A DNA stretch of 64,000 nt from NCBI GenBank assembly GCA_028277185.1, contig JANQGQ010000038.1, forward strand, positions 1 through 64,000, given 5' to 3'. Positions 26,015 to 34,425 of the stretch are shown here, piece after piece. The position numbers and the translations under genes were made by a program. This DNA comes from Woeseiaceae bacterium (GTDB lineage: Bacteria > Pseudomonadota > Gammaproteobacteria > Steroidobacterales > Woeseiaceae). Position 1 is the stretch's first letter, and the number at the start of each line of letters is the position of its first letter. The notes below the pieces were generated by a model. That model had not been told where the DNA came from, made no database searches, and saw nothing but the letters and a program-made list of their open reading frames with translations.

Positions 26015-27551
26015 GCGCTTCGACGCCGTCATCGTCGGCGCCGGCCACAACGGCCTGGCCGCGGCCGCGACGCTTGCGAAAGCCGGACAGCGCGTCGTCG
26101 TGCTCGAAGCCGCGGCGCAGGTCGGCGGCGCCTCGGTCACGCGCGAGTTTGCCGAGGGCTACGTCGTCTCGGCCGGCGCCCAGTGGCTCTACCAGCTGCA
26201 GCCGGCCGTGAAAAAGGCGCTCGGCATCGACCCGCCGCTGGCCGCGGGCAGACTCGATACGCTCGTGCTTGCGGAGGGCGGCGGTGAGCCGGTGCGCTAT
26301 TCGGCCGCCCGGGCCGAAGGGGTCGGAGAAGCGGACCGCAGAGCCTATGCGGTCTGGGCGAAGCGTATGCGCCGCTTCAGCCGGCTGCTTTGGCGCTGGC
26401 TGAACCGCGTGCCGCCGCGGCCTGGCGGAGAATCCCGCGATTCGCGCCGTCTGCTGCGTATGGCCGTCGGGACCCGGCTGCTAGGTAAACGCGACATGCG
26501 TGAGTTCTTGCGGCTCATCGGCGCGAACGTGTACGACGACGTGCACGAGTGTTTCGCGAGCGAGGCGCTACGCGCCGGCCTGTGCCTCGATGCCGTGCTT
26601 GGCTCGCACGCCGGGCCGCGCTCGCCGAACACGGTGATGACGAGCCTGTATCGGCGCGGCGGGGATGCCGACCCGTTGGCGCTCCCGGCGGGCGGCATGG
26701 GCGCCGTGGCCAATGCGATGCTGAAGGCCGCCCGCGATACCGGCGCCGACGTTCGCACGGGATCGCGCGTCGGGCGCATCGTCGTCGCGAACGGCCGGGT
26801 CACCGGCGTCGAGCTGGCCGGCGGCGATACGATCGCAAGCTACACCGTGCTGTCGAACGCCGATCCGAAACGCACGGTGTTCGATCTCGTTGGCGCCCGG
26901 AACTTTGAGGCGGGTTTCGTGCGCCGCGCCGCCAATATCCGCGCCGCGGGCAACGCGGCCAAGCTGCATCTCGCCCTCGACGGACTTCCCGACGTGCCCG
27001 GGCTCGACACCGGCGATCTCGGACAGCGCCTGTTGATCGCGCCGTCGCCGGATGCCGTCGAGCGGGCGTTCAACCCGGCCAAGTACGGCGAGTTTTCGGC
27101 AGAGCCCGTAATGGACGTATCGATTCCGTCGGTGCACGACGAAACGCTCGCGCCGGAAGGCAGCCACGTGCTGTCGGCTATCGTCCAGTACGCGCCGTAC
27201 GCGCTGAACGGCGGCTGGAGCAATGCCGCGAAAGAGCGCTTTCTCGAAACCTGCCTCGTCACGCTCGAGCGCTACCTGCCGGGCCTGCGCGCCCGCATCG
27301 TCGAGGGCGAACTGCTGACGCCCGTCGATCTGGAACGGGAGTTCGGGATGACGGGCGGTCATTGGCATCACGCGGAGCTTGCGCCCGACCAGTTCCTGTT
27401 CACCCGGCCGGCCGTTGGCGCCGAGCGCTACGGCACGCCGCTCGACGGACTCTGGTTGTGCGGCGCGGGGGCGCATCCGGGCGGCGGCGTGACCGGAGCC
27501 GCCGGCTACAATGCCGCGCGCTCGATCATCGACCGGGACGCGGGACGATGA
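26007..27551 (+). CDS. NAD(P)/FAD-dependent oxidoreductase, phytoene-desaturase-like (second of two)
   Basis: 514 residues, overlapping the first copy's end by eight bases. FDAVIVGAGHNGLAAAATLAKAGQRVVVLEA at the N-terminus, LPAGGMGAVANAMLKAARDTGADVRTGS in the middle, WLCGAGAHPGGGVTGAAGYNAA at the end. Clearly paralogous to its neighbour but diverged, e.g. a longer basic insert (RLLWRWLNRVPPRPGGESRDSRR) and substitution of the aromatic-rich substrate region. The two might work as a heterodimer or on successive intermediates. Couples by an ATGA overlap to the GcvT-like gene. Confidence 0.8.
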   Translation: MTERFDAVIVGAGHNGLAAAATLAKAGQRVVVLEAAAQVGGASVTREFAEGYVVSAGAQWLYQLQPAVKKALGIDPPLAAGRLDTLVLAEGGGEPVRYSAARAEGVGEADRRAYAVWAKRMRRFSRLLWRWLNRVPPRPGGESRDSRRLLRMAVGTRLLGKRDMREFLRLIGANVYDDVHECFASEALRAGLCLDAVLGSHAGPRSPNTVMTSLYRRGGDADPLALPAGGMGAVANAMLKAARDTGADVRTGSRVGRIVVANGRVTGVELAGGDTIASYTVLSNADPKRTVFDLVGARNFEAGFVRRAANIRAAGNAAKLHLALDGLPDVPGLDTGDLGQRLLIAPSPDAVERAFNPAKYGEFSAEPVMDVSIPSVHDETLAPEGSHVLSAIVQYAPYALNGGWSNAAKERFLETCLVTLERYLPGLRARIVEGELLTPVDLEREFGMTGGHWHHAELAPDQFLFTRPAVGAERYGTPLDGLWLCGAGAHPGGGVTGAAGYNAARSIIDRDAGR

Positions 27552-28741
27552 GCGGGCGGCAGGTGGCACAGGGCCGGCTCGTCACGCCGTTCTATTCGCG
27601 GCAACGCGAACTCGACACGGTCAACCGCTGGCACGAGTGGAAAGGCTATACGGTTGCCGACGAGTTCTATTGCAGCGAGCTCGAGTACTTCGCGATCCGC
27701 AATGCGACCGCGGTGTTCGACCTGACGCCGATGACCAAGTACCGGATCAGCGGTCCCGACGCGCCGGCTTATGTCGACCGCCTCGTGACGCGCGACATGA
27801 CGCGCGTGCCCGTCGGCCGCGTCGCCTATGCGGTCTGGTGCAACGACTCAGGCCAGGTGATCGACGACGGCACGATCTTCCGCCTCGGCGAACTCGACTA
27901 CCGCTTGTGTTCGCAGGAGCGACACCTCGACTGGCTGCTGACTTCCGCCGCCGGATTCGACGTCGACGTCGCGCACGAAACGGCTGACGTGGCGGCGCTG
28001 GCGATTCAGGGACCGACTTCGTACGCCACGCTCGACCGCATGGGGCTGTCTGCGGTCGGGCACCTGAAACCCTTCAACCTCATGGAAGTCGACTTCGCGG
28101 GCACGTCGATCGTGATCTCGCGGACCGGCTTTACGGGGGACCTCGGTTACGAGGTCTGGCTGCCGCCTCAGGTAGCCGAGCGCTTCTGGGACGAGCTGTT
28201 CGCGGCGGGGCGACTGACCGGCATCCGGGCGATCGGCACCGATGCGCTCGAGCTTGCGCGCATCGAGGCCGGCTATCTGATGGCGGACATCGACTTTCTG
28301 CCGGCCGACACGGCGATCCGGCCCGGGCGCACGCGATCGCCCCTCGAACTCGGCATGGAGTGGCTCGTCGACTTCGGCAAGCCCATGTTCAACGGCCGCC
28401 GTGCGCTGGCCGACGAATTGCGCAAGGGCTCGCGCTGGCGCCTCGTCAGGCTCGACATCGAGGGCAATAAGCCGGCCAAAGACGCGTACATCTTCGCGAA
28501 GCCAAAAGGCGGTGAGCAGATCGGCTTCGTCACTTCGGCTGCCTGGTCGCCCGTGTGTAAACAAAACGTGGCGCTCGGGACTGTGAACGCGCGCTACGGT
28601 GCGGTCGGCGACAGCCTGTGGGTCGATATCTACTACCAGCGGGAGCTGCACTGGACGCGCAAGATGGCCCGCGCGACGGTCGTGGACGGGCCGTTCTGGG
28701 ATCCGCCGCGCCGCCGCGCCACGCCGCCCGGGCCGTACTGA
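27548..28741 (+). CDS. GcvT-family aminomethyltransferase-like protein
   Basis: 397 residues from ATG 27548 (ATGA overlap). The GcvT fold shows in FAIRNATAVFDLTPMTKYRISGPDA, RVAYAVWCNDSGQVIDDGTIFRLGE, AIQGPTSYATLDRMG, SRTGFTGDLGYEVWLPP and the C-terminal barrel (GEQIGFVTSAAWSPVCKQNVALGTVNARY). Relatives include glycine-cleavage T-protein, DMSP demethylase DmdA and vanillate/syringate O-demethylases, all tetrahydrofolate-dependent. In this operon it most plausibly transfers a methyl or methylene group released from an amine or sulfonium substrate to folate. No P- or H-protein gene is nearby, so it is not the glycine cleavage system. Confidence 0.82.
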   Translation: MSGRQVAQGRLVTPFYSRQRELDTVNRWHEWKGYTVADEFYCSELEYFAIRNATAVFDLTPMTKYRISGPDAPAYVDRLVTRDMTRVPVGRVAYAVWCNDSGQVIDDGTIFRLGELDYRLCSQERHLDWLLTSAAGFDVDVAHETADVAALAIQGPTSYATLDRMGLSAVGHLKPFNLMEVDFAGTSIVISRTGFTGDLGYEVWLPPQVAERFWDELFAAGRLTGIRAIGTDALELARIEAGYLMADIDFLPADTAIRPGRTRSPLELGMEWLVDFGKPMFNGRRALADELRKGSRWRLVRLDIEGNKPAKDAYIFAKPKGGEQIGFVTSAAWSPVCKQNVALGTVNARYGAVGDSLWVDIYYQRELHWTRKMARATVVDGPFWDPPRRRATPPGPY

Positions 28742-28824
28742 TTGAGGACGCCCCGCAAATCGCGGAAACTCCGTGAATGCCGAAAACAGCGGCCAACGAA
28801 CGTACGCACGAACCGGGGACACGC

Positions 28825-29940
28825 ATGAACCGAATACTCGCCACTCTCTCACTCGCGGCTATCGGCGCCGTGATTTTGCAGGCCGACGCCCGCGCCAACG
28901 ACGTCGAACTGGTTCGTCCGGACGGTTCCTATCCTTCGGTGCCGCTCGAGAAGGACGTGATCGTCGTGAAGGTCATTCAGAACGGCGTCAAAAACCTGCA
29001 GGACTATGACGACCCGCGGGAAGGGCTCAAGGCCAATCTGGAGCGCATGGTCGGTTTCGCCGAGCGCGCCTGTAGCGAGGGCAAGGATCCGGACTTCCTG
29101 CTGTTCAACGAGTTTCCGCTGACCGGCTACTCGTCGGGCGCACGTGAGGAGAAACTCAAGTTCACGCTCGAGATCCCGGGTCCGGAAACCGACCGTCTGG
29201 GCGAGGTCGCGCGCGAATGCGATACCTACATCATCTTCGGCAGCTACGCCCGCGATCCCGAGTGGCCGTCGCACATCCTGTCGATCAACGCGGTGATCGG
29301 CCGCGATGGCGTGGTCAGGGAGAAGTACTGGAAGACGCGCAACGTCAAGCGCCTGACGCCGACCGGCGAGATTCCGACGACGACGATCGAAGGCGTGCGC
29401 ACGAAGTACCGGGAGCGCTACGGCATCGAGGAGGAGTTTCCGGTATTGATGACCGAGTACGGCAACATCGCCGTAAGCACGGTGCAGCTCGATCCATTCG
29501 TGTTCGCGGCCTACGCGATGCGCGGCGTGGAGATCATGTTCCGCACCTCGACGTTGTTCTCCCCCGTGGACGTCAAGGCGACCGCGCTCTACAACGACTT
29601 CTACTCGGCCATGTCCAACATCACGTTCCCGCCCGACAGCGAGTGGGCAAGCTATGGGGGCGGCTCGCTGATCGTCGATCGCGACGGCAAGGTGCTGGCG
29701 GAAGACACGAGCAACAACGAGTCGATCATCGAAGCCGAGATCCCGATTGCCGAGCTGCGCGAAGGCCGGACGATCCCGCGTTATCCGCTGGAGGTCGTCG
29801 CGCCGGTGTTCGAGCAGTACGTGGTCGAGACGCCGCTCGACCACATCGACCTGCCGCCGGACGAGCTGCCGCAGACCCGCGAGGACATGAAGGATCTGAT
29901 CGACGAGACCAGCCGCTGGATGAATGCCAGCCAAGATTAG
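28825..29940 (+). CDS. Secreted nitrilase-fold protein lacking the catalytic Cys
   Basis: 371 residues from ATG 28825 with a signal peptide (MNRILATLSLAAIGAVILQADARA), unusual because most nitrilases are cytoplasmic. The fold's Glu is E96 (FLLFNEFPLTGY) and the Lys is K167 (REKYWKTRN). Where active enzymes have Ile-Cys-Tyr-Asp, this protein has V220-Q221-L222-D223 (VSTVQLDPFVF), so the nucleophile is replaced by Gln. It is either a non-catalytic binding protein or uses other chemistry. Its stop lies in the first copy of a 36-base repeat. Upstream gap to the GcvT-like gene is 83 bases. Confidence 0.75.
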   Translation: MNRILATLSLAAIGAVILQADARANDVELVRPDGSYPSVPLEKDVIVVKVIQNGVKNLQDYDDPREGLKANLERMVGFAERACSEGKDPDFLLFNEFPLTGYSSGAREEKLKFTLEIPGPETDRLGEVARECDTYIIFGSYARDPEWPSHILSINAVIGRDGVVREKYWKTRNVKRLTPTGEIPTTTIEGVRTKYRERYGIEEEFPVLMTEYGNIAVSTVQLDPFVFAAYAMRGVEIMFRTSTLFSPVDVKATALYNDFYSAMSNITFPPDSEWASYGGGSLIVDRDGKVLAEDTSNNESIIEAEIPIAELREGRTIPRYPLEVVAPVFEQYVVETPLDHIDLPPDELPQTREDMKDLIDETSRWMNASQD

Positions 29941-30020
29941 CGCTTGCTGCCGGACGGTTATCCCGACACTGTTCGTTTGGATAGGATTAGCGCTTGCTGC
30001 CGGACGGCTATCCCGACACT
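29935..30020. repeat. 36-base direct repeat (period 50) across a gene boundary
   Basis: The segment beginning GATTAGCGCTTGCTGCCGGA occurs at 29935-29970 and again at 29985-30020 with a single T/C difference. It carries the nitrilase-like gene's stop and the start region of the following flavoprotein, so a 50-base segment appears duplicated; the first copy's start is out of frame because 50 is not a multiple of three. Confidence 0.9.
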
Positions 30021-31277
30021 TACTATGCAAGGACGGCGACAAGCGTCGCTGAGCATCCGGCGCTTTCCGGAGAGACGCGCGCCGACGTCTGCGTAATCGG
30101 CGGCGGTTTCACGGGACTCGCGGCCGCCCTCAATCTGGCCGAGCAGGGCGCCTCCGTCGTACTGCTCGAAGCCGAGCGCATCGGCTATGGCGCATCCGGC
30201 CGCTGCGGCGGGCTGGTCGGTTCCGGTCAGCGCAAGGACGTGCTCGAGACCGAAGCGCTGTTCGGTTACGAACGTTCGCGCGCGCTGTGGGATCTGGCCG
30301 AGGACGCGAAGGATGAGATCCGCCGGCGCGTCGCGGCGCACGACATCGACTGCGATCTCGCTGACGGTCAGCTCGTCGGCGTCCACAAGAGAAGCTACCT
30401 CGGCCATGCCGCCGAGCTTGCCGCCGTTCTGGAAGAGTGCTACGACTATCCGGGCTGCCGGGCACTGAGCGCCGGGGAGACTCGCGAACGGGTTGCGACC
30501 CGTGATTTTCTCGAAGGATTCTGGGACCCAGGAGCCCTTACGCTGCATCCGCTGAACTTCGCACTCGGCCTCGCGCGGGCGGCCGAAGCGGCGGGCGTCC
30601 GGATTCACGAGCGCTCCCGGGTGACCGGCTACACGCAGGCGACACTCGCCGAAGTCAGTACGGTCGAAGGCAAGGTAACCGCCGACGCTGTCGTGCTCGG
30701 CTGTAACGGTTACCTCGGTAAACTCGAGAAGCGCGTGGCCGGCACGATCATGCCGATCAACAACTTCATGGTGGCGACCGAGCCACTGGGCAAACGACGT
30801 GCGCTGGAGCTGATCGACGGTTTCTATGGCGTTCACGATTCCCGCTTCATCGTGAACTACTTCCGGCTCTCCCCCGACTACCGGTTGCTGTTTGGCGGCG
30901 GCGAAAACTACCGGGCCGGCTTTCCGAAAGACATTCGCGGCTTCGTCCGCCCGTACGTCCTCAAGCTGTTTCCGCAGTTGTCCGATGTCGGAATCGACTA
31001 CGCCTGGGGCGGCACGCTCTCCATAACCGTGAACCGCCTGCCGCACTTCGGCCGCCTCGAACCGAACCTGTGGTTTGCGCAGGGCTATTCGGGGCACGGC
31101 ATCTCGACGGCAAGTTTCGCGGGCAAGCTGATCGCCGAGGCGATCGGCGGCGACCGCAGTCGCTTCGACCTCATGGCCGGTCTGCCTTCGCAGCGTTTTC
31201 CCGGCGGCACCTTGCTGCGCTATCCGGGGATGGTGCTCGGGATGCTTTACTACGCGCTCAAAGATCGCATCGGCTGA
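29994..31277 (+). CDS. FAD-dependent amine oxidase-like protein (DadA/PuuB type)
   Basis: 427 residues from TTG 29994, with AGGA seven bases upstream supplied by the unique sequence between the repeats. YPDTYYARTAT at the start followed by ADVCVIGGGFTGLAAALNLAEQGASVVLLEAERIGYGASGRCGG is the typical N-terminus of gamma-glutamylputrescine-oxidase/DadA-like flavoproteins; the C-terminus has WFAQGYSGHGISTASFAGKLIAEA. It likely oxidises a secondary or primary amine to imine, transferring electrons to oxygen or quinone. Last gene of the Rieske-led run. Confidence 0.83.
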   Translation: MLPDGYPDTYYARTATSVAEHPALSGETRADVCVIGGGFTGLAAALNLAEQGASVVLLEAERIGYGASGRCGGLVGSGQRKDVLETEALFGYERSRALWDLAEDAKDEIRRRVAAHDIDCDLADGQLVGVHKRSYLGHAAELAAVLEECYDYPGCRALSAGETRERVATRDFLEGFWDPGALTLHPLNFALGLARAAEAAGVRIHERSRVTGYTQATLAEVSTVEGKVTADAVVLGCNGYLGKLEKRVAGTIMPINNFMVATEPLGKRRALELIDGFYGVHDSRFIVNYFRLSPDYRLLFGGGENYRAGFPKDIRGFVRPYVLKLFPQLSDVGIDYAWGGTLSITVNRLPHFGRLEPNLWFAQGYSGHGISTASFAGKLIAEAIGGDRSRFDLMAGLPSQRFPGGTLLRYPGMVLGMLYYALKDRIG

Positions 31278-31358
31278 CAAAACGAGCCTCGTCGGGCGCG
31301 AACCGTCCGTTCACACGTAGCTTTGGCGCGGCACTGCAATCAGGTCTGCGAAGCAGTG

Positions 31359-31386
31359 TCTTGACATGTCAAGAAACAGCCTGATA
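31359..31386 (+). promoter_or_regulatory. Promoter and palindromic operator of the RHH/Doc pair
   Basis: TCTTGACATGTCAAGA (31359-31374) is a perfect 16-base palindrome that contains the -35 box TTGACA (31361-31366); a -10-like ATACT is 16 bases on, just before the antitoxin ATG 31397. Suited to repression by the ribbon-helix-helix antitoxin. Confidence 0.65.
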
Positions 31387-31396
31387 CTGTCTCGGC

Positions 31397-31609
31397 ATGC
31401 CGAGTATCAAGATAAGCTCCAAGGTTGAACAGGCCGAATGGCGGGCGCTTCAGGAACTCGCGAAGGAGTCGCACCAGAGCATCTCCGGACTGCTGACCGA
31501 GGCGATACGCGACTACGTGAAGAGGCGCCGGCTGCGTCCTGCCGTCATGGACCATCTGGAGGACTCGATGCGGGAGAACGACGACCTGGGCCGTCGCCTT
31601 GCCCGCTGA
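31397..31609 (+). CDS. Ribbon-helix-helix antitoxin
   Basis: 70 residues beginning MPSIKISSKVEQAEWRALQELAKESHQSISGLLTEAIRDYV, a CopG/MetJ-type beta-strand followed by two helices, with a charged C-terminal tail (RRRLRPAVMDHLEDSMRENDD) that would wrap the toxin. Overlaps the Doc gene by 11 bases and is preceded by the palindromic operator. RHH antitoxins usually pair with ParE or VapC-like toxins; pairing with Doc is known but less standard than Phd. Confidence 0.8.
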   Translation: MPSIKISSKVEQAEWRALQELAKESHQSISGLLTEAIRDYVKRRRLRPAVMDHLEDSMRENDDLGRRLAR

Positions 31610-31994
31610 AGCCGTCCGGTTTCTTTCCCTCGATGAAATCCTTGCCATTCAGGAACGCCTGATCGATCGTTTCGGTGGCCGGCACGGTGTCCGCGACAAA
31701 GGACTGCTCGAAAGCGCTCTGTTCCGGCCGCAAACCGGCTACTACACGCACCTCGAAGAGATGGCGGCCGCGCTCTTCGAGTCTCTGTTAATCAATCACG
31801 CGTTCGTCGATGGCAATAAGCGCGTTGCCTTCTTCGCTACGGACGTCTTTCTTCGACTGAATGGCTGGCGGCTCTCGGTGACGGCCGACGGCGCACACGA
31901 GTTCATTGTCGGGATGCTGGAAAGAAGCGACTGTTCCTTCGAAACCATTCTTCCCTGGATTCGGGATTCGATCGCGCCGTGTAAGGACGTCTGA
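31599..31994 (+). CDS. Doc/Fic-family death-on-curing toxin
   Basis: 131 residues from TTG 31599 inside the antitoxin's last codons. The Fic-superfamily motif H67-A-F-V-D-G-N-K-R75 ([14 protein letters not shown]) is intact. Doc of phage P1 is a kinase that inactivates EF-Tu (established); Lys in place of the second Gly of Fic AMPylases (GNK instead of GNG) is the Doc hallmark. The opening ([22 protein letters not shown]) matches Doc-type N-termini. Translational coupling through the overlap would keep antitoxin in excess. Confidence 0.87.
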   Translation: MPAEAVRFLSLDEILAIQERLIDRFGGRHGVRDKGLLESALFRPQTGYYTHLEEMAAALFESLLINHAFVDGNKRVAFFATDVFLRLNGWRLSVTADGAHEFIVGMLERSDCSFETILPWIRDSIAPCKDV

Positions 31995-32154
31995 CCGACT
32001 ACGCGCACGTTGTCCGGATGCTCGCGGGGCGGGGCAGCCCCGTCCGGAGGAACGAGTGTCCCTACCGTGTGCGGAAGCTATAACCGCTCAGTATACTGCT
32101 GCGAGGTTGACGCCCTTCGAATCCGCAAGTTCCGATGACCCGATCGACAGACCA

Positions 32155-32682
32155 ATGCCCGTCCGCCCCATACTCCGATTAGGCGACCCCCGCCTCCGAC
32201 AGGTTTCGGAGCCCGTCGAAACGTTGGATACGCCGGAGCTCCACGCGCTGATCACCGACATGTTCGACACGATGCGCGCCGCCGACGGCGCGGGGCTGGC
32301 CGCACCGCAGATCGGCGTGCCGCTTCGCGTGATGATCTTCGGCGTCGAGAGCAATCCGCGCTACCCGGATGCCGAGACGGTGCCGACGACGGTCATCGTC
32401 AACCCGGAATACGACGTGCTCGACGACACCCAGGTCAGCGGTTGGGAGGGCTGCCTTTCCGTGCCGGGCATGCGCGGGTGTGTGCCGCGCAGCCGCGCCA
32501 TCCGCTATCGCGGCTACGATGCCAAAGGCAAGCTGATCGAGCGCGCGGTCGACGGTTTTCACGCCATCGTGTTCCAGCACGAGTACGACCATCTCGACGG
32601 CGTTCTGTACCCGGACCGCATCGTCGAGAAAACGAAGTTCGGCTTCGAAGACGAACTGGTCGCGGCCGGTGTGTTCGATTGA
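32155..32682 (+). CDS. def: Peptide deformylase
   Basis: 175 residues from ATG 32155 ([21 protein letters not shown]). All three deformylase motifs are present: [10 protein letters not shown] (45-54), EGCLS (98-102) and the metal-binding HEYDH (142-146). It removes the formyl group from new proteins. The gene is not in the common def-fmt arrangement, so it may be a second, monocistronic copy. Its stop codon lies in a 17-base tandem duplication. An upstream ATG (32134) is out of frame. Confidence 0.95.
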   Translation: MPVRPILRLGDPRLRQVSEPVETLDTPELHALITDMFDTMRAADGAGLAAPQIGVPLRVMIFGVESNPRYPDAETVPTTVIVNPEYDVLDDTQVSGWEGCLSVPGMRGCVPRSRAIRYRGYDAKGKLIERAVDGFHAIVFQHEYDHLDGVLYPDRIVEKTKFGFEDELVAAGVFD

Positions 32683-32699
32683 CCGGTGTGTTCGATTGA
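32666..32699. repeat. 17-base perfect tandem duplication at the def stop
   Basis: CCGGTGTGTTCGATTGA occurs twice head to tail (32666-32682, 32683-32699); each copy ends in the TGA used as the def stop. The duplication adds a second stop in another frame and leaves the protein unchanged. Confidence 0.95.
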
Positions 32700-32715
32700 C
32701 TAGTTGGCATTTCGA

Positions 32716-34425
32716 ATGCGCTTTAGTCAAGTTCTGATCGCCGGTGTCGCGGCGCTGCTGGCGGCTTGCGGTGGCGACGAAATCAGCGACAAGGCCGATC
32801 TGGTCATCGTCGAGGCAGATATCCGGACGCTCGACGAGGAGCAAGCACGTGCCGAAGCCGTGGCGATCAAGGACGGGCGCTTCGTCTACGTCGGCGACAA
32901 GGCCGGCACGGGTGAGTGGATCGGCACCGGGACGCGCATCATGAGCGCGGAAGGACGCCTGATGCTGCCGGGTCTGATCGATACGCACGTGCACCCGGTA
33001 TCCGGGGGAGGCTACGCGACAGCGCTGTCGCTCGATACCTACGGCACCGTTGACGATTGGCTCGCGGCCATCGAAGCCTACGCCGTTGAGAACCCCGGGC
33101 GGCGGATTCTGTTCGGCTATGGCTTTCTCGCCTCCACGTTCGGTCCGGCGGGGCCGACGCGGCAGCACATCGACGCCATCGTGCCGGACAAGCCGGTACT
33201 GATCATGGACGAAGGTTTTCACGGTGCCTGGGCCAATACGGCGGCGCTCGAAGCGCTCAACATCACGCGCGACACGCCCGATCCCGTCCCCGGCTTCAGC
33301 TACTACAAACGTGACGACAACGGCGACGCCACCGGCTATCTTCTCGAGGGCACGGCCGACATGGCGATGACGGCACTCAACGTTCTGACCGAGGACGTGA
33401 TCGTCGAGGGTACCGGCATCGTCGTCGACCTCATGAATCAATACGGCGTTACGGCGGCCTTCGACGCCGGCGCGATCTCCGAAGGCACTGAAGTGTCGAA
33501 GATACTGAACCGGCTCGAGAAGGACGGCGAGTTGACGCTGCGTCTCGTCGGCTCATACCGGGTCGACGGCGCCGGGGACACAGAGACCGCCGTGGCGAGT
33601 GCAGAGACCTGGGCCGGGACGGTGAAGGGAGAGCGCTATCACTACCGCGTGCTCAAGATCATGAACGACGGCACCGTCGAGGGCCGTACCGCCGCGATGT
33701 TCGAAGACTACCAGGGCGAGCCGGGCAACCCGGGCGAGACCGTCTTCACCGAAGCAGAGATGACGAGCATGATCGGCGACGCGGCGGCCGTGAACCTCGA
33801 CGTCCACGTGCATGCTCTCGGCGAGCGCGCAATCCACGAAACGCTCAATGCGATCGAAGCGGCGCGCGCGGCGCATCCCGATACCGACTCGCGCTTCACG
33901 ATCTGCCACATTCAGGTGATCGCCGACCGGGATCTCGACCGCTTCGCCGAACTGGACGTCATCGCGCAGAGCACACCGCTGTGGGCTTCCTACGACGAGT
34001 ACGGCGAGCAGTTCGTGAGCGAAGACCAGTTCAGGCGCTACTGGCGCTTCAACAGCCTGAAAGAGCGCGGCGTGCGCCTGACCTTCGGCAGCGACTACCC
34101 GGCCAGCGGGGCCGGTACGCTGGGCCTGTCGCCGATGCGGCAGATCGAGATCGGCCACACGCGCCAGTATGCCGGTGAGCCCGACGCGCCCGTGCAGCCG
34201 CGCGAAAGCGAGCGGCTCGACATCGAAACCCTGGTTCGCGGCTTCACGATCGACGCCGCGTACCAACTGCGCATGGAGGACGAGATCGGTTCGATAGCGG
34301 TCGGCAAGTACGCCGATCTCGTCGTGCTCGAACAGGATATCTTCGAGGCCGACATCTACTCGATCCACGAGACCGGTGTCGTGTTGACGCTTCTGGGCGG
34401 CGAGACCGTGTACGAGGCCCCGTGA
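32716..34425 (+). CDS. Amidohydrolase-family lipoprotein (YtcJ-like)
   Basis: 569 residues starting at ATG 32716: MRFSQVLIAGVAALLAACGG, a lipoprotein signal (LLAA/C). The amidohydrolase fold shows LPGLIDTHVHPVSGG (first two metal His at about residue 90), VHVHALGERAIH, FTICHIQV (His) and FGSDYPA (the metal Asp). C-terminal composite-sandwich part: IGSIAVGKYADLVVLEQDIFE. YtcJ-like proteins hydrolyse unknown amides or N-acyl compounds. Membrane anchoring, presumably on the periplasmic side, is unusual for the family and worth noting. Four-base overlap with the SDR gene. Confidence 0.85.
   Translation: MRFSQVLIAGVAALLAACGGDEISDKADLVIVEADIRTLDEEQARAEAVAIKDGRFVYVGDKAGTGEWIGTGTRIMSAEGRLMLPGLIDTHVHPVSGGGYATALSLDTYGTVDDWLAAIEAYAVENPGRRILFGYGFLASTFGPAGPTRQHIDAIVPDKPVLIMDEGFHGAWANTAALEALNITRDTPDPVPGFSYYKRDDNGDATGYLLEGTADMAMTALNVLTEDVIVEGTGIVVDLMNQYGVTAAFDAGAISEGTEVSKILNRLEKDGELTLRLVGSYRVDGAGDTETAVASAETWAGTVKGERYHYRVLKIMNDGTVEGRTAAMFEDYQGEPGNPGETVFTEAEMTSMIGDAAAVNLDVHVHALGERAIHETLNAIEAARAAHPDTDSRFTICHIQVIADRDLDRFAELDVIAQSTPLWASYDEYGEQFVSEDQFRRYWRFNSLKERGVRLTFGSDYPASGAGTLGLSPMRQIEIGHTRQYAGEPDAPVQPRESERLDIETLVRGFTIDAAYQLRMEDEIGSIAVGKYADLVVLEQDIFEADIYSIHETGVVLTLLGGETVYEAP

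Noticed and set aside
24308..26140. 610-codon minus-strand open frame
   Set aside because: Antisense of the first phytoene-desaturase-like gene; Arg/Asp/His-rich composition typical of shadow frames.
24398..27551. Carotenoid biosynthesis cluster
   Set aside because: The desaturase-like genes lack crtB/crtE/crtY neighbours and are embedded with Rieske and GcvT genes.
27548..28741. Glycine cleavage T-protein (gcvT)
   Set aside because: No gcvH or gcvP nearby and the operon context differs; GcvT-like only.
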